Shown: positions 18,473 through 26,915, numbered from the stretch's first letter. The stretch: DNA of 64,000 nucleotides from Rhodococcus sp. B50 (GCF_013602415.1 NZ_WPAG02000002.1:2793480-2857479), one strand, 5' to 3'. A program made the numbers and translations. Notes: generated by a model not told the origin, from the letters alone.

Positions 18473-18847
18473 ATGGGTGGAAGCGTGCGGGTGGACAGTT
18501 GGACGTGGTCGGTCCGGTTGTTCAAGACCCGGTCCGCCGCGGCGAGCGCGTGCCGCGCCGGGCACGTCCGGGTCGACGGTGTGACGGCCAAACCGTCGAC
18601 GCCGGTGACGATCGGCGCCGAGGTCCGTGTGCGTGCCCACGGCACGGAGAAGATCGTCGAGGTCACCCAGCTCGTGAACAAGCGGGTGGGCGCACCGATC
18701 GCCGCCACGGCCTACATCGATCACAGTCCCCCTCCTCCGCCGAAGGAGATCCTGGCGGCGCTTCCCCGCCGCGACCGCGGAGCGGGTCGTCCGACGAAGA
18801 AGGAACGCCGCGAACTCGACCGTCTGCGCGGCGTCGACGACGACTGA
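18473..18847 (+). CDS. S4-domain RNA-binding protein (Hsp15/RqcP-like)
   Basis: A 124-residue basic protein with an S4 RNA-binding domain at residues 5-70: VRVDSWTWSVRLFKTRSAAA, then CRAGHVRVDGV, the Hsp15/RqcP signature. The C-terminal half is basic (GRPTKKERRELDRLRG). Hsp15 and RqcP bind 50S subunits carrying stalled peptidyl-tRNA. The ATG follows the ABC-F stop without any gap, so the two are made together. A joint role in handling stalled ribosomes is a reasonable inference. Confidence 0.85.
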   Translation: MGGSVRVDSWTWSVRLFKTRSAAASACRAGHVRVDGVTAKPSTPVTIGAEVRVRAHGTEKIVEVTQLVNKRVGAPIAATAYIDHSPPPPPKEILAALPRRDRGAGRPTKKERRELDRLRGVDDD

Positions 18848-18896
18848 GCACACCACCGACCGAGAACGTTGCGACGTGCATGTTCGTCAGCAGCTG

Positions 18897-18929
18897 TTGA
18901 CAAAGTGTTGTGTTTTCACAACACTTTGT
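18897..18929 (+). promoter_or_regulatory. Promoter with perfect palindromic operator for XRE operon
   Basis: A -35 TTGACA (18897-18902) and a -10 AACACT (18920-18925) are 17 bp apart. Between and over them lies a perfect inverted repeat: ACAAAGTGTTGTG (18900-18912), spacer TTTT (18913-18916), CACAACACTTTGT (18917-18929). Seven nt separate the -10 from the ATG at 18933, so the transcript would be leaderless. A repressor bound here would cover both promoter boxes; the adjacent XRE protein is the obvious candidate. Confidence 0.75.
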
Positions 18930-18932
18930 TTC

Positions 18933-19205
18933 ATGAGTCCGGTACGTCGTGGGGAAACTCTCCCCATCTATAACCGCATCCGCGTCCTGCGCGCGGAACG
19001 TGGCATGAGCCGCGCACAACTGGCCGCGCTCATCGATGTGAACCCGCAGACCGTCGGCGCACTCGAACGCGGCGACCACTATCCGAGTCTCGATCTCGCC
19101 TTCCGTATCTGCGACGTGTTCGGACTGCCGGTCGAAGCCGTCTTCTCCCGTACCGAGTTCACGCCGTTGTCGACCGAGCTGTACAAGCCTCGGAAGGAGG
19201 CCTGA
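18933..19205 (+). CDS. XRE-family transcriptional regulator
   Basis: A 90-residue single-domain Cro/CI-type protein. The helix-turn-helix spans about 15-70 (IRVLRAERGMSRAQLAALID, then NPQTVGALERGDHYPSL), and the C terminus is short without a ligand domain. The ATG at 18933 has no ribosome site but sits at the predicted transcription start, consistent with leaderless translation. It heads a four-gene operon with a membrane protein and an ABC exporter; its stop shares one nucleotide with the next ATG (TGATG). It probably represses its own operon through the palindrome at 18900-18929. Confidence 0.88.
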   Translation: MSPVRRGETLPIYNRIRVLRAERGMSRAQLAALIDVNPQTVGALERGDHYPSLDLAFRICDVFGLPVEAVFSRTEFTPLSTELYKPRKEA

Positions 19206-19741
19206 TGACCACCGAATCGCTGCTCGACCGCTACGAGAACTACCGCACCCGCCGGTTTCTGAAGAACGAGGAGATCACTTCGGGATGGATGCCGAACTGG
19301 CGCACCCGGCGCCGCCGGCGCATCCTCGCCGGCGCGGTCGTGACACTGATCGCGCTGATGTTCGTCACCGCGATCGCGTCGTATTTCACGAGGTGGGCGG
19401 CAATCGCCTGGTTGCCGGTCACGCTGGCATTCCTGCCCACGTGGACGTGCCTGCAGATCGTGTCGGGGCGGCAGTCCGACGCTCCGCGTCACGCCCTCGA
19501 CGAACGCGAGATCGCCGAGCGCAACAGCGCCCGTTCGATCGGCCTGTCCGTGGCGCAGGGCCTGGTGATGCTCCCGATCTTCGCGTTGCTGTGGAGCGCC
19601 TCGATCGCATCGATCGACCATCAGGCACTCGCGTACTCGGCAGGCGGATTCGCTCTCGCCTCGATACTGTTCAGCGGTTGCCTGCCCGCCGTTCTGCTCG
19701 CCTGGACCCGCCCCGACGACGACCCGGAGGACCTGCTGTGA
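19205..19741 (+). CDS. Four-helix membrane protein of XRE/ABC operon
   Basis: A 178-residue protein with a basic N-terminal segment (RTRRRRR, about 33-39) and four hydrophobic helices at about 40-62, 65-85, 112-135 and 140-165. I do not recognise a named family, but small membrane proteins of this kind often accompany XRE regulators and export ABC systems. The ATG overlaps the XRE stop by one nucleotide, and the stop overlaps the GTG of the ATPase gene (GTGA). It may be a sensor or an accessory subunit of the transporter. Confidence 0.8.
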   Translation: MTTESLLDRYENYRTRRFLKNEEITSGWMPNWRTRRRRRILAGAVVTLIALMFVTAIASYFTRWAAIAWLPVTLAFLPTWTCLQIVSGRQSDAPRHALDEREIAERNSARSIGLSVAQGLVMLPIFALLWSASIASIDHQALAYSAGGFALASILFSGCLPAVLLAWTRPDDDPEDLL

Positions 19742-20628
19742 CACTGACCATCGACGATCTCTCGAAACGCTACGGCGACAAGGTCGCTCTCGACGGCGTG
19801 AGCTTCGAGGTACGCCCCGGTGAGCTGTTCGGCTTCGTCGGCAGCAACGGAGCAGGCAAGACCACCACCATGCGGATCGCCCTCGGAGTCCTGTCCGCCG
19901 ACGCCGGCGAAGTCCGCATCGACGGGCGGCCCGTCGACCTCGAGATGCGCCGCAACATCGGGTACATGCCCGAGGAACGCGGCCTGTACCCGAAGATGAA
20001 GGTCGGCAAGCAACTGTCCTATCTCGCTCGGCTGCACGGACTCTCGAAGACGGAGGCGACGGAGGCGGTGCAGCGGTGGACCGAGCGGCTCGGTATCGCC
20101 GAACGTCTCGGCGATACCGTCGACGCCCTGTCGCTCGGTAACCAGCAGCGCGTGCAGCTCGCCGCGGCGCTCGTGCACGACCCGAAGGTGCTCGTCCTCG
20201 ACGAGCCGTTCTCCGGACTCGACCCGGTGGCCGTGGACGTCATGAGCGACGTCCTGCTGGAGAAGGCGAAAGGCGGCGTCCCGGTGGTGTTCTCGAGCCA
20301 CCAGCTCGACCTGGTCCAGCGCCTGTGCGACCGGGTGGGCATCATCGGCGCAGGCAGGATGCGCGCCGTCGGCACCGTCGACGACCTCCGCGCCGGCGGC
20401 GACGCTCTCCTCGTCGTCCACGCGCCGCAGGCACCCCGCGGCTGGGCGCACGGTCTGCCGGGAGTCACGCACGCCGAGTACGAAGACGAGCGCACCGTGC
20501 TCACCGTCACCCCCGGCGCCGACGACCAGCTGATCCTCAAGGCCGCCCTGGCCACCGGTCCCGTCCACGAGTTCTCGCTCCGGCGCCCGTCCCTGACCGA
20601 GCTGTTCCGAGAGGTGGTTTCCGCATGA
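19738..20628 (+). CDS. ABC transporter ATP-binding protein (NatA-like)
   Basis: A 296-residue ATPase with Walker A GSNGAGKTT (35-43), a divergent signature LSLGNQQR, and Walker B VLVLDEPFSGLDPVAVD. The C-terminal ~80 residues match the DUF4162 tail common in export ATPases of the NatA/Ccm group. The start is a GTG at 19738 that overlaps the preceding stop; its own stop overlaps the permease ATG by 4 nt. It powers the neighbouring permease; the substrate (Na+, drug, lipid or peptide) is not evident. Confidence 0.9.
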   Translation: MTLTIDDLSKRYGDKVALDGVSFEVRPGELFGFVGSNGAGKTTTMRIALGVLSADAGEVRIDGRPVDLEMRRNIGYMPEERGLYPKMKVGKQLSYLARLHGLSKTEATEAVQRWTERLGIAERLGDTVDALSLGNQQRVQLAAALVHDPKVLVLDEPFSGLDPVAVDVMSDVLLEKAKGGVPVVFSSHQLDLVQRLCDRVGIIGAGRMRAVGTVDDLRAGGDALLVVHAPQAPRGWAHGLPGVTHAEYEDERTVLTVTPGADDQLILKAALATGPVHEFSLRRPSLTELFREVVSA

Positions 20629-21818
20629 GCGCCCCGTTGAGCAACGCCCGAGCGGTCGGCCTCGTCGCGTCGCGCGAGTTCGTCACACAGGTTCAGAAGA
20701 AGAGCTTCCTGATCAGCAACGCAATCATCCTCGTCGCGATCGTCGTGGGCATCGTCGCCACCTCGGTCCTGTCCGGTGGCGACGACGACCGGCCCACCGT
20801 CGGAGTCGTGGGCGCACCCACGCTGCAGACGACGATCGAATCGCTCGGTGAGACCGTCGGCACCCCGCTCGAGGTCTCCGAGGTTCCGGATGCCGCCACC
20901 GCGCGCGACCGGGTGTCCTCCGGCGATCTCGACGTCGCGCTCGTGCCCGGTGACGGTGCGTCCGTCACCGCGATCACCGAATCGGAGCTCGACACCGATG
21001 TCCGAGCGGTCGTCGAGGCCGCGGTCGTGCAGCAGGCCCAGGTCGCCGCGCTGACCGACCGCGGTGTCGATCCCGCTGCTGTCGCGGCCGACGTGGCCAC
21101 GGCGACCGTGACCGTCGACGCCCTCGAGCCGCCGGATCCCGAACAGGGACAACGCATCATCCTCTCGATCATCGCCGTGGTCCTGCTGTACATGCAGATC
21201 CTGATGTTCGGCATGTACGTTGCGATGGGTGTCGTCGAGGAGAAGTCCTCGCGGGTCGTCGAACTGCTGCTGTCGACCCTGCGGCCGCTGCAGTTGCTGT
21301 GGGGCAAGATCCTGGGCATCGGCGCGGTGGGGCTCCTGCAGCTCACCGCCTACGGTGCGGTCGGAGTCGGCACCGCGCTCGCCACCGGCACCCTCACGAT
21401 CACCGGCACCGCCCTCGGGGTTCTCGCCGGCACCCTCGGCTGGTTCGTCCTCGGCTTCGCGTTCTTCGCCGTGCTCTACGCGGCGGCGGGATCGATGGTA
21501 TCGAGGCAGGAGGACGTCAACTCCACCTCGGGCCCGCTGGTGTTCCTCATCCTCGCGATGTTCTTCGCGGCCTTCTCGTCGGTCGACGATCCCGAGGCCG
21601 GATGGAGCACCACGCTGAGCTGGATCCCACCGTTCTCGGCGATCCTCATGCCGCTGCGCATCGCCGCGGGTGTGGCCACGCCGATGCAGATCGTCGGCAC
21701 GATCGTGCTCATGGTGATCGCCATCGGAGTGCTCAGCGTGATCGCCGCGCGCATCTACCAGCGGTCGATCCTGCGCATCGGCCGGACGGTCACGTGGAAG
21801 GAAGCGCTCGGCCGGTAG
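20625..21818 (+). CDS. ABC-2 type permease (NatB-like)
   Basis: A 397-residue ABC-2 permease: one N-terminal helix (about 25-48), a large extracytoplasmic domain (about 50-175) and five to six C-terminal helices, including EEKSSRVVELLLSTLRPLQL, the conserved loop of the NatB/ABC-2 group. It is co-translated with the ATPase (ATGA at 20625-20628). No later gene in this operon is evident: a long inverted repeat at 21831 follows 13 nt after the stop. Confidence 0.9.
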   Translation: MSAPLSNARAVGLVASREFVTQVQKKSFLISNAIILVAIVVGIVATSVLSGGDDDRPTVGVVGAPTLQTTIESLGETVGTPLEVSEVPDAATARDRVSSGDLDVALVPGDGASVTAITESELDTDVRAVVEAAVVQQAQVAALTDRGVDPAAVAADVATATVTVDALEPPDPEQGQRIILSIIAVVLLYMQILMFGMYVAMGVVEEKSSRVVELLLSTLRPLQLLWGKILGIGAVGLLQLTAYGAVGVGTALATGTLTITGTALGVLAGTLGWFVLGFAFFAVLYAAAGSMVSRQEDVNSTSGPLVFLILAMFFAAFSSVDDPEAGWSTTLSWIPPFSAILMPLRIAAGVATPMQIVGTIVLMVIAIGVLSVIAARIYQRSILRIGRTVTWKEALGR

Positions 21819-21830
21819 CCGACCCCGCTT

Positions 21831-21886
21831 CGAGGGGGAGGATATGTGCGGTTTCTCGCAAGACGACGCACATATCCTCCCCCTCG
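21831..21886. repeat. 20-bp perfect inverted repeat between natB-like gene and accD3
   Basis: The left arm 21831-21850 and right arm 21867-21886 are perfect reverse complements over 20 bp (core GAGGATATGTGCG), with a 16-nt loop. It could end the ABC operon as an I-shaped terminator without a U-tract. A -10-like TATAGG at 21897-21902 puts the accD3 -35 region at about 21874, inside the right arm, so the repeat could also act as an operator for accD3. Confidence 0.75.
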
Positions 21887-21936
21887 TTCGCGTCGGTATA
21901 GGTTGACCTCGACCGACGAGGACAGGTGGAGGCAAC

Positions 21937-23442
21937 GTGGCCGGTGGCAGGATCTCGGCGCAGGAGTTCATCGACAAGGTGCTCGACCCGGGCAGTTTCG
22001 TCTCCTGGGACGTTCCGCCCATCGACGTCGGGGCCGGCGAGAAGTACCTCGCCGATCTGAGCAGGGCCGCAGAGAAGTCGGGTGTCGACGAATCCGTGCT
22101 CACCGGTTCGGGCACCGTCCACGGCCGGCGTGTCGCGCTGATCGTGTGCGAATTCTCCTTCCTCGCAGGCTCTATCGGCGTCGCCGCCGCCGAACGTATC
22201 GTCGCCGCCGTCGAACGCGCGACGGCCGAGGGACTGCCCCTGCTCGCGTCCCCCACCTCGGGCGGCACCCGCATGCAGGAAGGCACCCTCGCCTTCGTGC
22301 AGATGGTGAAGATCGCCGCCGCCGTCGCCGCCCACAAGGCCGCTCATCTCGGCTATCTCGTGTACCTGCGCAATCCGACGACCGGTGGCGTGTTCGCGTC
22401 GTGGGGGTCGCTCGGGCACGTCACTGCCGCCGAACCCGGCGCGCTCGTCGGCTTCCTCGGCCCGCGCGTCTACAAGGCGCTCTATCAGGAGAACTTCCCC
22501 GAGGACGTGCAGACGGCGGAGAACCTCTACCGCAAGGGCGTGATCGACGGGGTCGTGCCCCTCGGCGGTGTGCGGCAGGTCGTGCACCGGCTGCTGCGCG
22601 TGCTGGTCGAGCCGAACCGGCCCGAGGTGACGTCGAGCCCGGCGATCACCACCGTCGACGACGTCCCCGACATCCCGGCCTGGCAGTCGGTAATGCTCAG
22701 CCGGCGTCCCGAACGACCCGGCATCCGGCAGTTGCTGCGGCACGCCGCCTCCGCGCAGGTACCCCTGTCGGGGACCGGTGAGGGCGAGTCCGACCGCACC
22801 GTCCTGCTCTCGCTCGCCCGGTTCCGCGGAGTCTCGTGCGTGATGTTCGGTCAGGACCGCGCGGGACAGTCACCCGAACGCACGATGGGGCCGGGTGCGC
22901 TGCGCGAAGCCCGGCGCGCGATGCGTCTCGCCGACGAACTGCGTCTGCCGCTCGTGCTCGTCATCGACACCCTGGGCGCCTCGTTGTCGAAGGAGGCCGA
23001 GGAGCGCGGGCTGGCACCCGAGATCGCTCGCTGCCTCGCCGATCTCGTCACTCTGCCCACCCCGACGGTGTCGGTGCTGCTCGGCCAGGGCACCGGGGGC
23101 GGTGCGCTCGCCCTGCTGCCCGCCGACCGGGTGTTGTGCGCGCAGCACGGCTGGCTCGCCCCGCTCCCACCCGAAGGGGCCAGTGCGATCGTGCACCGCG
23201 ACACCACCCACGCACCGGCGATGGCGCAGGATCAGGGGATCCGCTCCCGCGACCTGCTGCGCAACGGGGTCGTCGACGCGGTCGTCCCCGAGTACCCGGA
23301 CGCCACCGAGGAACCCGTCTCCTTCGTCAAACGGGTCGGCGCGGCGGTCGCGCGCGAACTCGCGATCCTCACCGACGAACCCGCGGAGGACCGCTACCGG
23401 CGACGGATCGAGCGGTACCGGAAGCTCGGCGTGCCATCCTGA
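21937..23442 (+). CDS. accD3: Acyl-CoA carboxylase carboxyltransferase, AccD3-like
   Basis: A 501-residue carboxyltransferase with both crotonase-fold halves: an AccD-like N-terminal half (SPTSGGTRMQEGTLAFVQM, LRNPTTGGVFASWGSLG) and an AccA-like C-terminal half (FGQDRAGQSPERTMG, VLLGQGTGGGALALLPADR). It would transfer CO2 from biotin to an acyl-CoA. Length and layout match M. tuberculosis AccD3 (Rv0904c), whose exact substrate is not settled. The start is a GTG at 21937 after GGTGGAGGCAAC. In M. tuberculosis accD3 adjoins echA6; here they are about 12 kb apart. Confidence 0.86.
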   Translation: MAGGRISAQEFIDKVLDPGSFVSWDVPPIDVGAGEKYLADLSRAAEKSGVDESVLTGSGTVHGRRVALIVCEFSFLAGSIGVAAAERIVAAVERATAEGLPLLASPTSGGTRMQEGTLAFVQMVKIAAAVAAHKAAHLGYLVYLRNPTTGGVFASWGSLGHVTAAEPGALVGFLGPRVYKALYQENFPEDVQTAENLYRKGVIDGVVPLGGVRQVVHRLLRVLVEPNRPEVTSSPAITTVDDVPDIPAWQSVMLSRRPERPGIRQLLRHAASAQVPLSGTGEGESDRTVLLSLARFRGVSCVMFGQDRAGQSPERTMGPGALREARRAMRLADELRLPLVLVIDTLGASLSKEAEERGLAPEIARCLADLVTLPTPTVSVLLGQGTGGGALALLPADRVLCAQHGWLAPLPPEGASAIVHRDTTHAPAMAQDQGIRSRDLLRNGVVDAVVPEYPDATEEPVSFVKRVGAAVARELAILTDEPAEDRYRRRIERYRKLGVPS

Positions 23443-23463
23443 CCGTCTCCTGTCGCGATCGGA

Positions 23464-24141
23464 TCAGCCGCTCGAACCGGCCACCGCTCCACCGGCCGCG
23501 ACGGCGGCGATCATCGCCGCGTTGACGGACGCGACGGCGTCGCGCACCGCCTTCGCCGCCCACTCGCCCTGCGCGATGTCCTTCGCCCGCTTCTTCACCG
23601 CCCGCTTGTCGGCGTCCGGGAACACCTTCGGCGCCGCATCCGCCGCCGACAGCAACGCGATCAGTGCCGCGGTGCGGGGCTCCGGCGTCAGCCCGTCGAT
23701 CAGCGCAGCACGGATCAGGTCGCGGACGCGCTGTTCGTGGGTGGAATCGATCGCAGGCCACTTCGTCGTCGGGAACAACCCCAGGATCTTTCCGCGCTCC
23801 TCCGAGACCCAGCCGTTCTCGACGACCCGTTCGAGGAGCTTGTCCTGGAGGCCCTTCTGCAACTTCTCGATGGCCGCCGTCGGTTTCACGGGCCTTCCCG
23901 AAGAAAGGCGGTCGACGGCCTCGGCGAGGATGGGGTCCGCGGGCCGCGCCGCATGTCGCACCGCGATCCGTCCCTTCTTCACCTGATCTCCCACGGTGTC
24001 GACCACCACGACGTCGTCGAGCGCGAGTTCGAGGAGCACCGCTCCGGCAAGGACGCGGGGCAATCTGACACCGTCGACGACAGGCTTTCCCGATTCGTCG
24101 TCGAGCAGCAGGAGCAGAACGTCTTCCGCTATCGAGGTCAT
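23464..24141 (-). CDS. GOLPH3/VPS74-type (GPP34) protein
   Basis: A 225-residue soluble protein of the GPP34 family. The N terminus (EDVLLLLLDDESGKPV, then RVLAGAVLLELAL) is the typical opening, and KGLQDKLLERVVENGWVSEERGKILGLFPTTKWP in the middle is the family's central region. The eukaryotic members bind PI4P at the Golgi; the actinobacterial members are of unknown function and may bind membrane lipids. The C-terminal tail is Ala/Val-rich. The ATG at 24141 is chosen because similarity begins there; the longer frame to 24525 looks non-coding. It is convergent with accD3 and divergent from prpE. Confidence 0.84.
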   Translation of the reverse strand: MTSIAEDVLLLLLDDESGKPVVDGVRLPRVLAGAVLLELALDDVVVVDTVGDQVKKGRIAVRHAARPADPILAEAVDRLSSGRPVKPTAAIEKLQKGLQDKLLERVVENGWVSEERGKILGLFPTTKWPAIDSTHEQRVRDLIRAALIDGLTPEPRTAALIALLSAADAAPKVFPDADKRAVKKRAKDIAQGEWAAKAVRDAVASVNAAMIAAVAAGGAVAGSSG

Positions 24142-24271
24142 GCGGGTCAGGGTAGGCACTTCGCCCGCTCGTCGCGCGATCGTGTCCGTCCGACGCAGAC
24201 ACGGGGTCACCCCACCGCAGGTCCCATAGAGTGGTTCGGGCCACAACTGCCGTCGAGGAAGGATACAAGCG

Positions 24272-26164
24272 ATGGGCTCGTACGAGGAGGCGTTCCGCCG
24301 GAGCACCGAGGATCCCGAGGGATTCTGGCTCGAGGCCGCGCAGGCGGTCGAATGGGAGAGCGCGCCGACGCGAGCCCTCGACGACTCGGCGGCACCGTCG
24401 TACAAGTGGTTCCCTGACGGCACCCTGAACACGAGCGTCAACGCGCTCGACCGGCACGTGCGCGCGGGCCACGGCGATCGTCCGGCGCTGATCTGGGATT
24501 CGGCGATGGTCCCGGCCAAGCGCACCTACACCTATGCGGAGCTGCTCGACGAGGTCGGGAAGTTCGCCGGGGTGCTGCGCGACCAGGGTGTCGCGGCCGG
24601 CGACCGCGTGATCGTCTACATGCCGATGATCCCCGAGGCCGCGATCGCGATGCTCGCCTGCGCCCGTATCGGCGCGGTGCATTCGGTGGTCTTCGGTGGG
24701 TTCGCCGCGAAGGAACTCGCGACCCGCATCGACGACGCGAAGCCGGTCGTGCTGGTCACGGCCTCCGGCGGTCTCGAACCGGGCCGCACCATCGAGTACC
24801 TGCCGATCGTCGAGCAGGCGATCGGTCTGTCGCCGACGCCGCCGCACACCGTGATCGTCAAGGATCGCGAGCAGATCCCCGGTTCGGCGGGCGACTACCA
24901 GGCCTCCTCGGCGGCGTGGTTCGACTGGGACGAGCTCTGCGCCGACGCCGCTCCCGCCGAGCCCGTGACGGTCGCGGCGACCGACCCGCTCTACATCCTC
25001 TATACCTCCGGCACCACGGGGAAGCCCAAGGGCGTGGTGCGCGACAACGGCGGGCACGCGGTCGCTCTGACATGGTCGATGCACAACATCTACGACATCG
25101 ATCCGGGCGACGTGTGGTGGACCGCCTCCGACGTGGGCTGGGTGGTCGGCCACTCCTACATCGTCTACGGGCCGCTGCTGGTGGGCGCGACGACGGTGAT
25201 GTACGAGGGCAAGCCCGTCGGCACCCCCGATGCGGGTGCGTTCTGGCGAATCATCGCCGAGAACGGCGTCAAGGCGTTGTTCACCGCTCCCACCGCGATC
25301 CGAGCGGTGCGCAAGGCGGATCCGAACGCCGAGGAGCTGAAGAAGTACCCCATCGACTCGTTGGAGACGCTCTTCGCCGCCGGTGAGCGCCTCGACCCCG
25401 ACACCTACCACTGGGCGACGAAGGTGCTCGACCGTCCGGTGGTCGACCACTGGTGGCAGACCGAGACGGGATGGGCGATCGCCGCCAATCTGCGCGGCCT
25501 CGAGGCGATGCCGCTCAAGGCCGGATCCCCGACCGTCCCCGTTCCGGGATACCGGGTCGAGATCGTCGACGGCGAAGGCACGCTCGTCGACCCGAACACC
25601 GAGGGCAACATCGTCATCCGGCTCCCGTTGCCGCCAGGCACGCTGACCGGCCTGTGGCAGGACGACGATCGTTACCGCCGCTCGTATCTCGATACCTTCC
25701 CCGGTTACTACCTCACCGGCGATTCCGGTTACATCGACGAGGACGGCTACGTCTTCGTCCTCGGCCGCTCCGACGACGTGATCAACGTTGCCGGGCACCG
25801 GCTCTCGACCGGCAGCATGGAGGCCGTGGTCGCCGGGCATCCTGCCGTCGCCGAATGCGCGGTGGTGGGCATCCGCGACGAACTGAAGGGCCAGCGCCCG
25901 TCCGGTTACGTGGTGCTCAAGGCGGGCGTGGAGATCGATCCCGAGACGCTGCGTCAGGAACTCGTCGCGATGGTCCGTGACCAGATCGGCGCGGTCGCGA
26001 CCTTCCGCGACGTGACGGTGGTCCAGGCCCTCCCGAAGACACGCTCCGGCAAGATCCTGCGCAAGACGATGCGGCAGATCGCCGACCACGAGGAGTACAC
26101 GGTGCCGTCGACGATCGAGGATCCCGCGGTGCTCGACGCGCTGAAGCAGCAACTCGGCGGCTGA
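24272..26164 (+). CDS. prpE: Propionyl-CoA synthetase (acyl-CoA synthetase, PrpE-like)
   Basis: A 630-residue adenylate-forming enzyme of the acetyl/propionyl-CoA synthetase group. The AMP-binding motif YTSGTTGKPKG lies near residue 250, followed by VVRDNGGHAVAL, a segment typical of PrpE. TGDSGYIDEDGYVFVLGRSDDVINVAGHRLS is the late core motif, and TRSGKILRK carries the catalytic, acetylation-prone Lys594. It activates propionate, or another short acid, with ATP and CoA. The ATG at 24272 follows GAGGAAGGATACAAGCG. It ends at a strong inverted repeat. Confidence 0.86.
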   Translation: MGSYEEAFRRSTEDPEGFWLEAAQAVEWESAPTRALDDSAAPSYKWFPDGTLNTSVNALDRHVRAGHGDRPALIWDSAMVPAKRTYTYAELLDEVGKFAGVLRDQGVAAGDRVIVYMPMIPEAAIAMLACARIGAVHSVVFGGFAAKELATRIDDAKPVVLVTASGGLEPGRTIEYLPIVEQAIGLSPTPPHTVIVKDREQIPGSAGDYQASSAAWFDWDELCADAAPAEPVTVAATDPLYILYTSGTTGKPKGVVRDNGGHAVALTWSMHNIYDIDPGDVWWTASDVGWVVGHSYIVYGPLLVGATTVMYEGKPVGTPDAGAFWRIIAENGVKALFTAPTAIRAVRKADPNAEELKKYPIDSLETLFAAGERLDPDTYHWATKVLDRPVVDHWWQTETGWAIAANLRGLEAMPLKAGSPTVPVPGYRVEIVDGEGTLVDPNTEGNIVIRLPLPPGTLTGLWQDDDRYRRSYLDTFPGYYLTGDSGYIDEDGYVFVLGRSDDVINVAGHRLSTGSMEAVVAGHPAVAECAVVGIRDELKGQRPSGYVVLKAGVEIDPETLRQELVAMVRDQIGAVATFRDVTVVQALPKTRSGKILRKTMRQIADHEEYTVPSTIEDPAVLDALKQQLGG

Positions 26165-26193
26165 CGGCACGCCACCGAGCGTGCACACCGCAA

Positions 26194-26231
26194 CGGACGG
26201 ATACTCGGGGCAGAGCACGAGTATCCGTCCG
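26194..26231. terminator. Bidirectional terminator-like perfect inverted repeat
   Basis: CGGACGGATACTCG (26194-26207) and CGAGTATCCGTCCG (26218-26231) form a perfect 14-bp stem with a 10-nt loop, located between the convergent prpE and DUF3618 genes. There is no T-run, as is common in high-GC Actinobacteria. Confidence 0.75.
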
Positions 26232-26247
26232 CCGGGATATGCCTACG

Positions 26248-26490
26248 TCACGTGCGGCGTCGGCGCCTCACGATCACCAGCACGATCACCGCAGCGAGCA
26301 CTCCGCCGGCCGCCGCGATCAGGTCGGGCCGGTTACGCACCACCTCGGCGCGTTCCGCCGCGGACTGCTTGACCCTCGTGGGCACGTCGAGCCGGTCGGT
26401 GAGTTCGCCGACGGTCGCGGCGAGTTCGGCCCGTTGGCGTTCGATGTCGGCCACGTCCTCCGGACGCCCACCGTTGTCGGATGCGGTCAC
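26248..26490 (-). CDS. DUF3618-type membrane protein
   Basis: An 80-residue protein: a soluble coiled-coil-prone N-terminal part (VADIERQRAELAATVGELTD, then RLDVPTRVKQ) and one C-terminal membrane helix (about 57-75) ending in RRRRR. This is the layout of DUF3618. The GTG at 26490 overlaps the stop of the upstream holin-like gene by 4 nt (GTGA). It is the last gene of a three-gene envelope operon. The function is unknown; the DUF3618/DUF1469/BrkB grouping recurs in Actinobacteria. Confidence 0.83.
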   Translation of the reverse strand: MTASDNGGRPEDVADIERQRAELAATVGELTDRLDVPTRVKQSAAERAEVVRNRPDLIAAAGGVLAAVIVLVIVRRRRRT

Positions 26491-26915
26491 TTCGTTGCTC
26501 CCTTCGCGGCCTCGATGTCGGCGCGGACACTGGCTACGGTGCGTTCCGGCACGGGCGGCGCGGCGTTCTTGGCCTTCGAAGCGCCGACTGCCGCGAGAAT
26601 TCCGCCCACGGCGAGCACCACCAACGCGACGATCAATGCCGCGAGCCACGGTTCGACCGCGGTGGCCAGTCCGAGCACGGCCGTCGCGATCAGGGTCGCC
26701 AACCCCAGGAACAACAGGATCGCTCCCGCGCCCGAGATCCCCACGCCCACACCGATACGGGTGCCCTTGGACTTGACCTCTTCGAGCGCGTGCGAGACCT
26801 CGGTCCGGACCAGGGTCGACACCTGTTCGGTGAGCCGCTCGGTGAGTTCGACCGTGGACAGGTTCTTCGGTTGTTCGGCCACAGGACGCGAGTTACCGGA
26901 GGGCGTCGTCGTCAT
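26487..26915 (-). CDS. Phage holin-like (DUF1469) membrane protein
   Basis: A 142-residue protein with an N-terminal amphipathic region (STVELTERLTEQVSTLVRTE, then VSHALEEVKSK) and two adjacent membrane helices at about 52-80 and 85-112, followed by a short tail. It fits the Phage_holin_3_6/DUF1469 family, which is chromosomal and not linked to a prophage here. It overlaps the BrkB stop by 4 nt (ATGA at 26912-26915) and the DUF3618 start by 4 nt. A role in envelope stress is likely but unproven. Confidence 0.84.
   Translation of the reverse strand: MTTTPSGNSRPVAEQPKNLSTVELTERLTEQVSTLVRTEVSHALEEVKSKGTRIGVGVGISGAGAILLFLGLATLIATAVLGLATAVEPWLAALIVALVVLAVGGILAAVGASKAKNAAPPVPERTVASVRADIEAAKGATK

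Noticed and set aside
26487..26915. A prophage signal, from the holin-like protein.
   Set aside because: No other phage gene is nearby. The family is widespread on chromosomes and here is coupled to BrkB and DUF3618.
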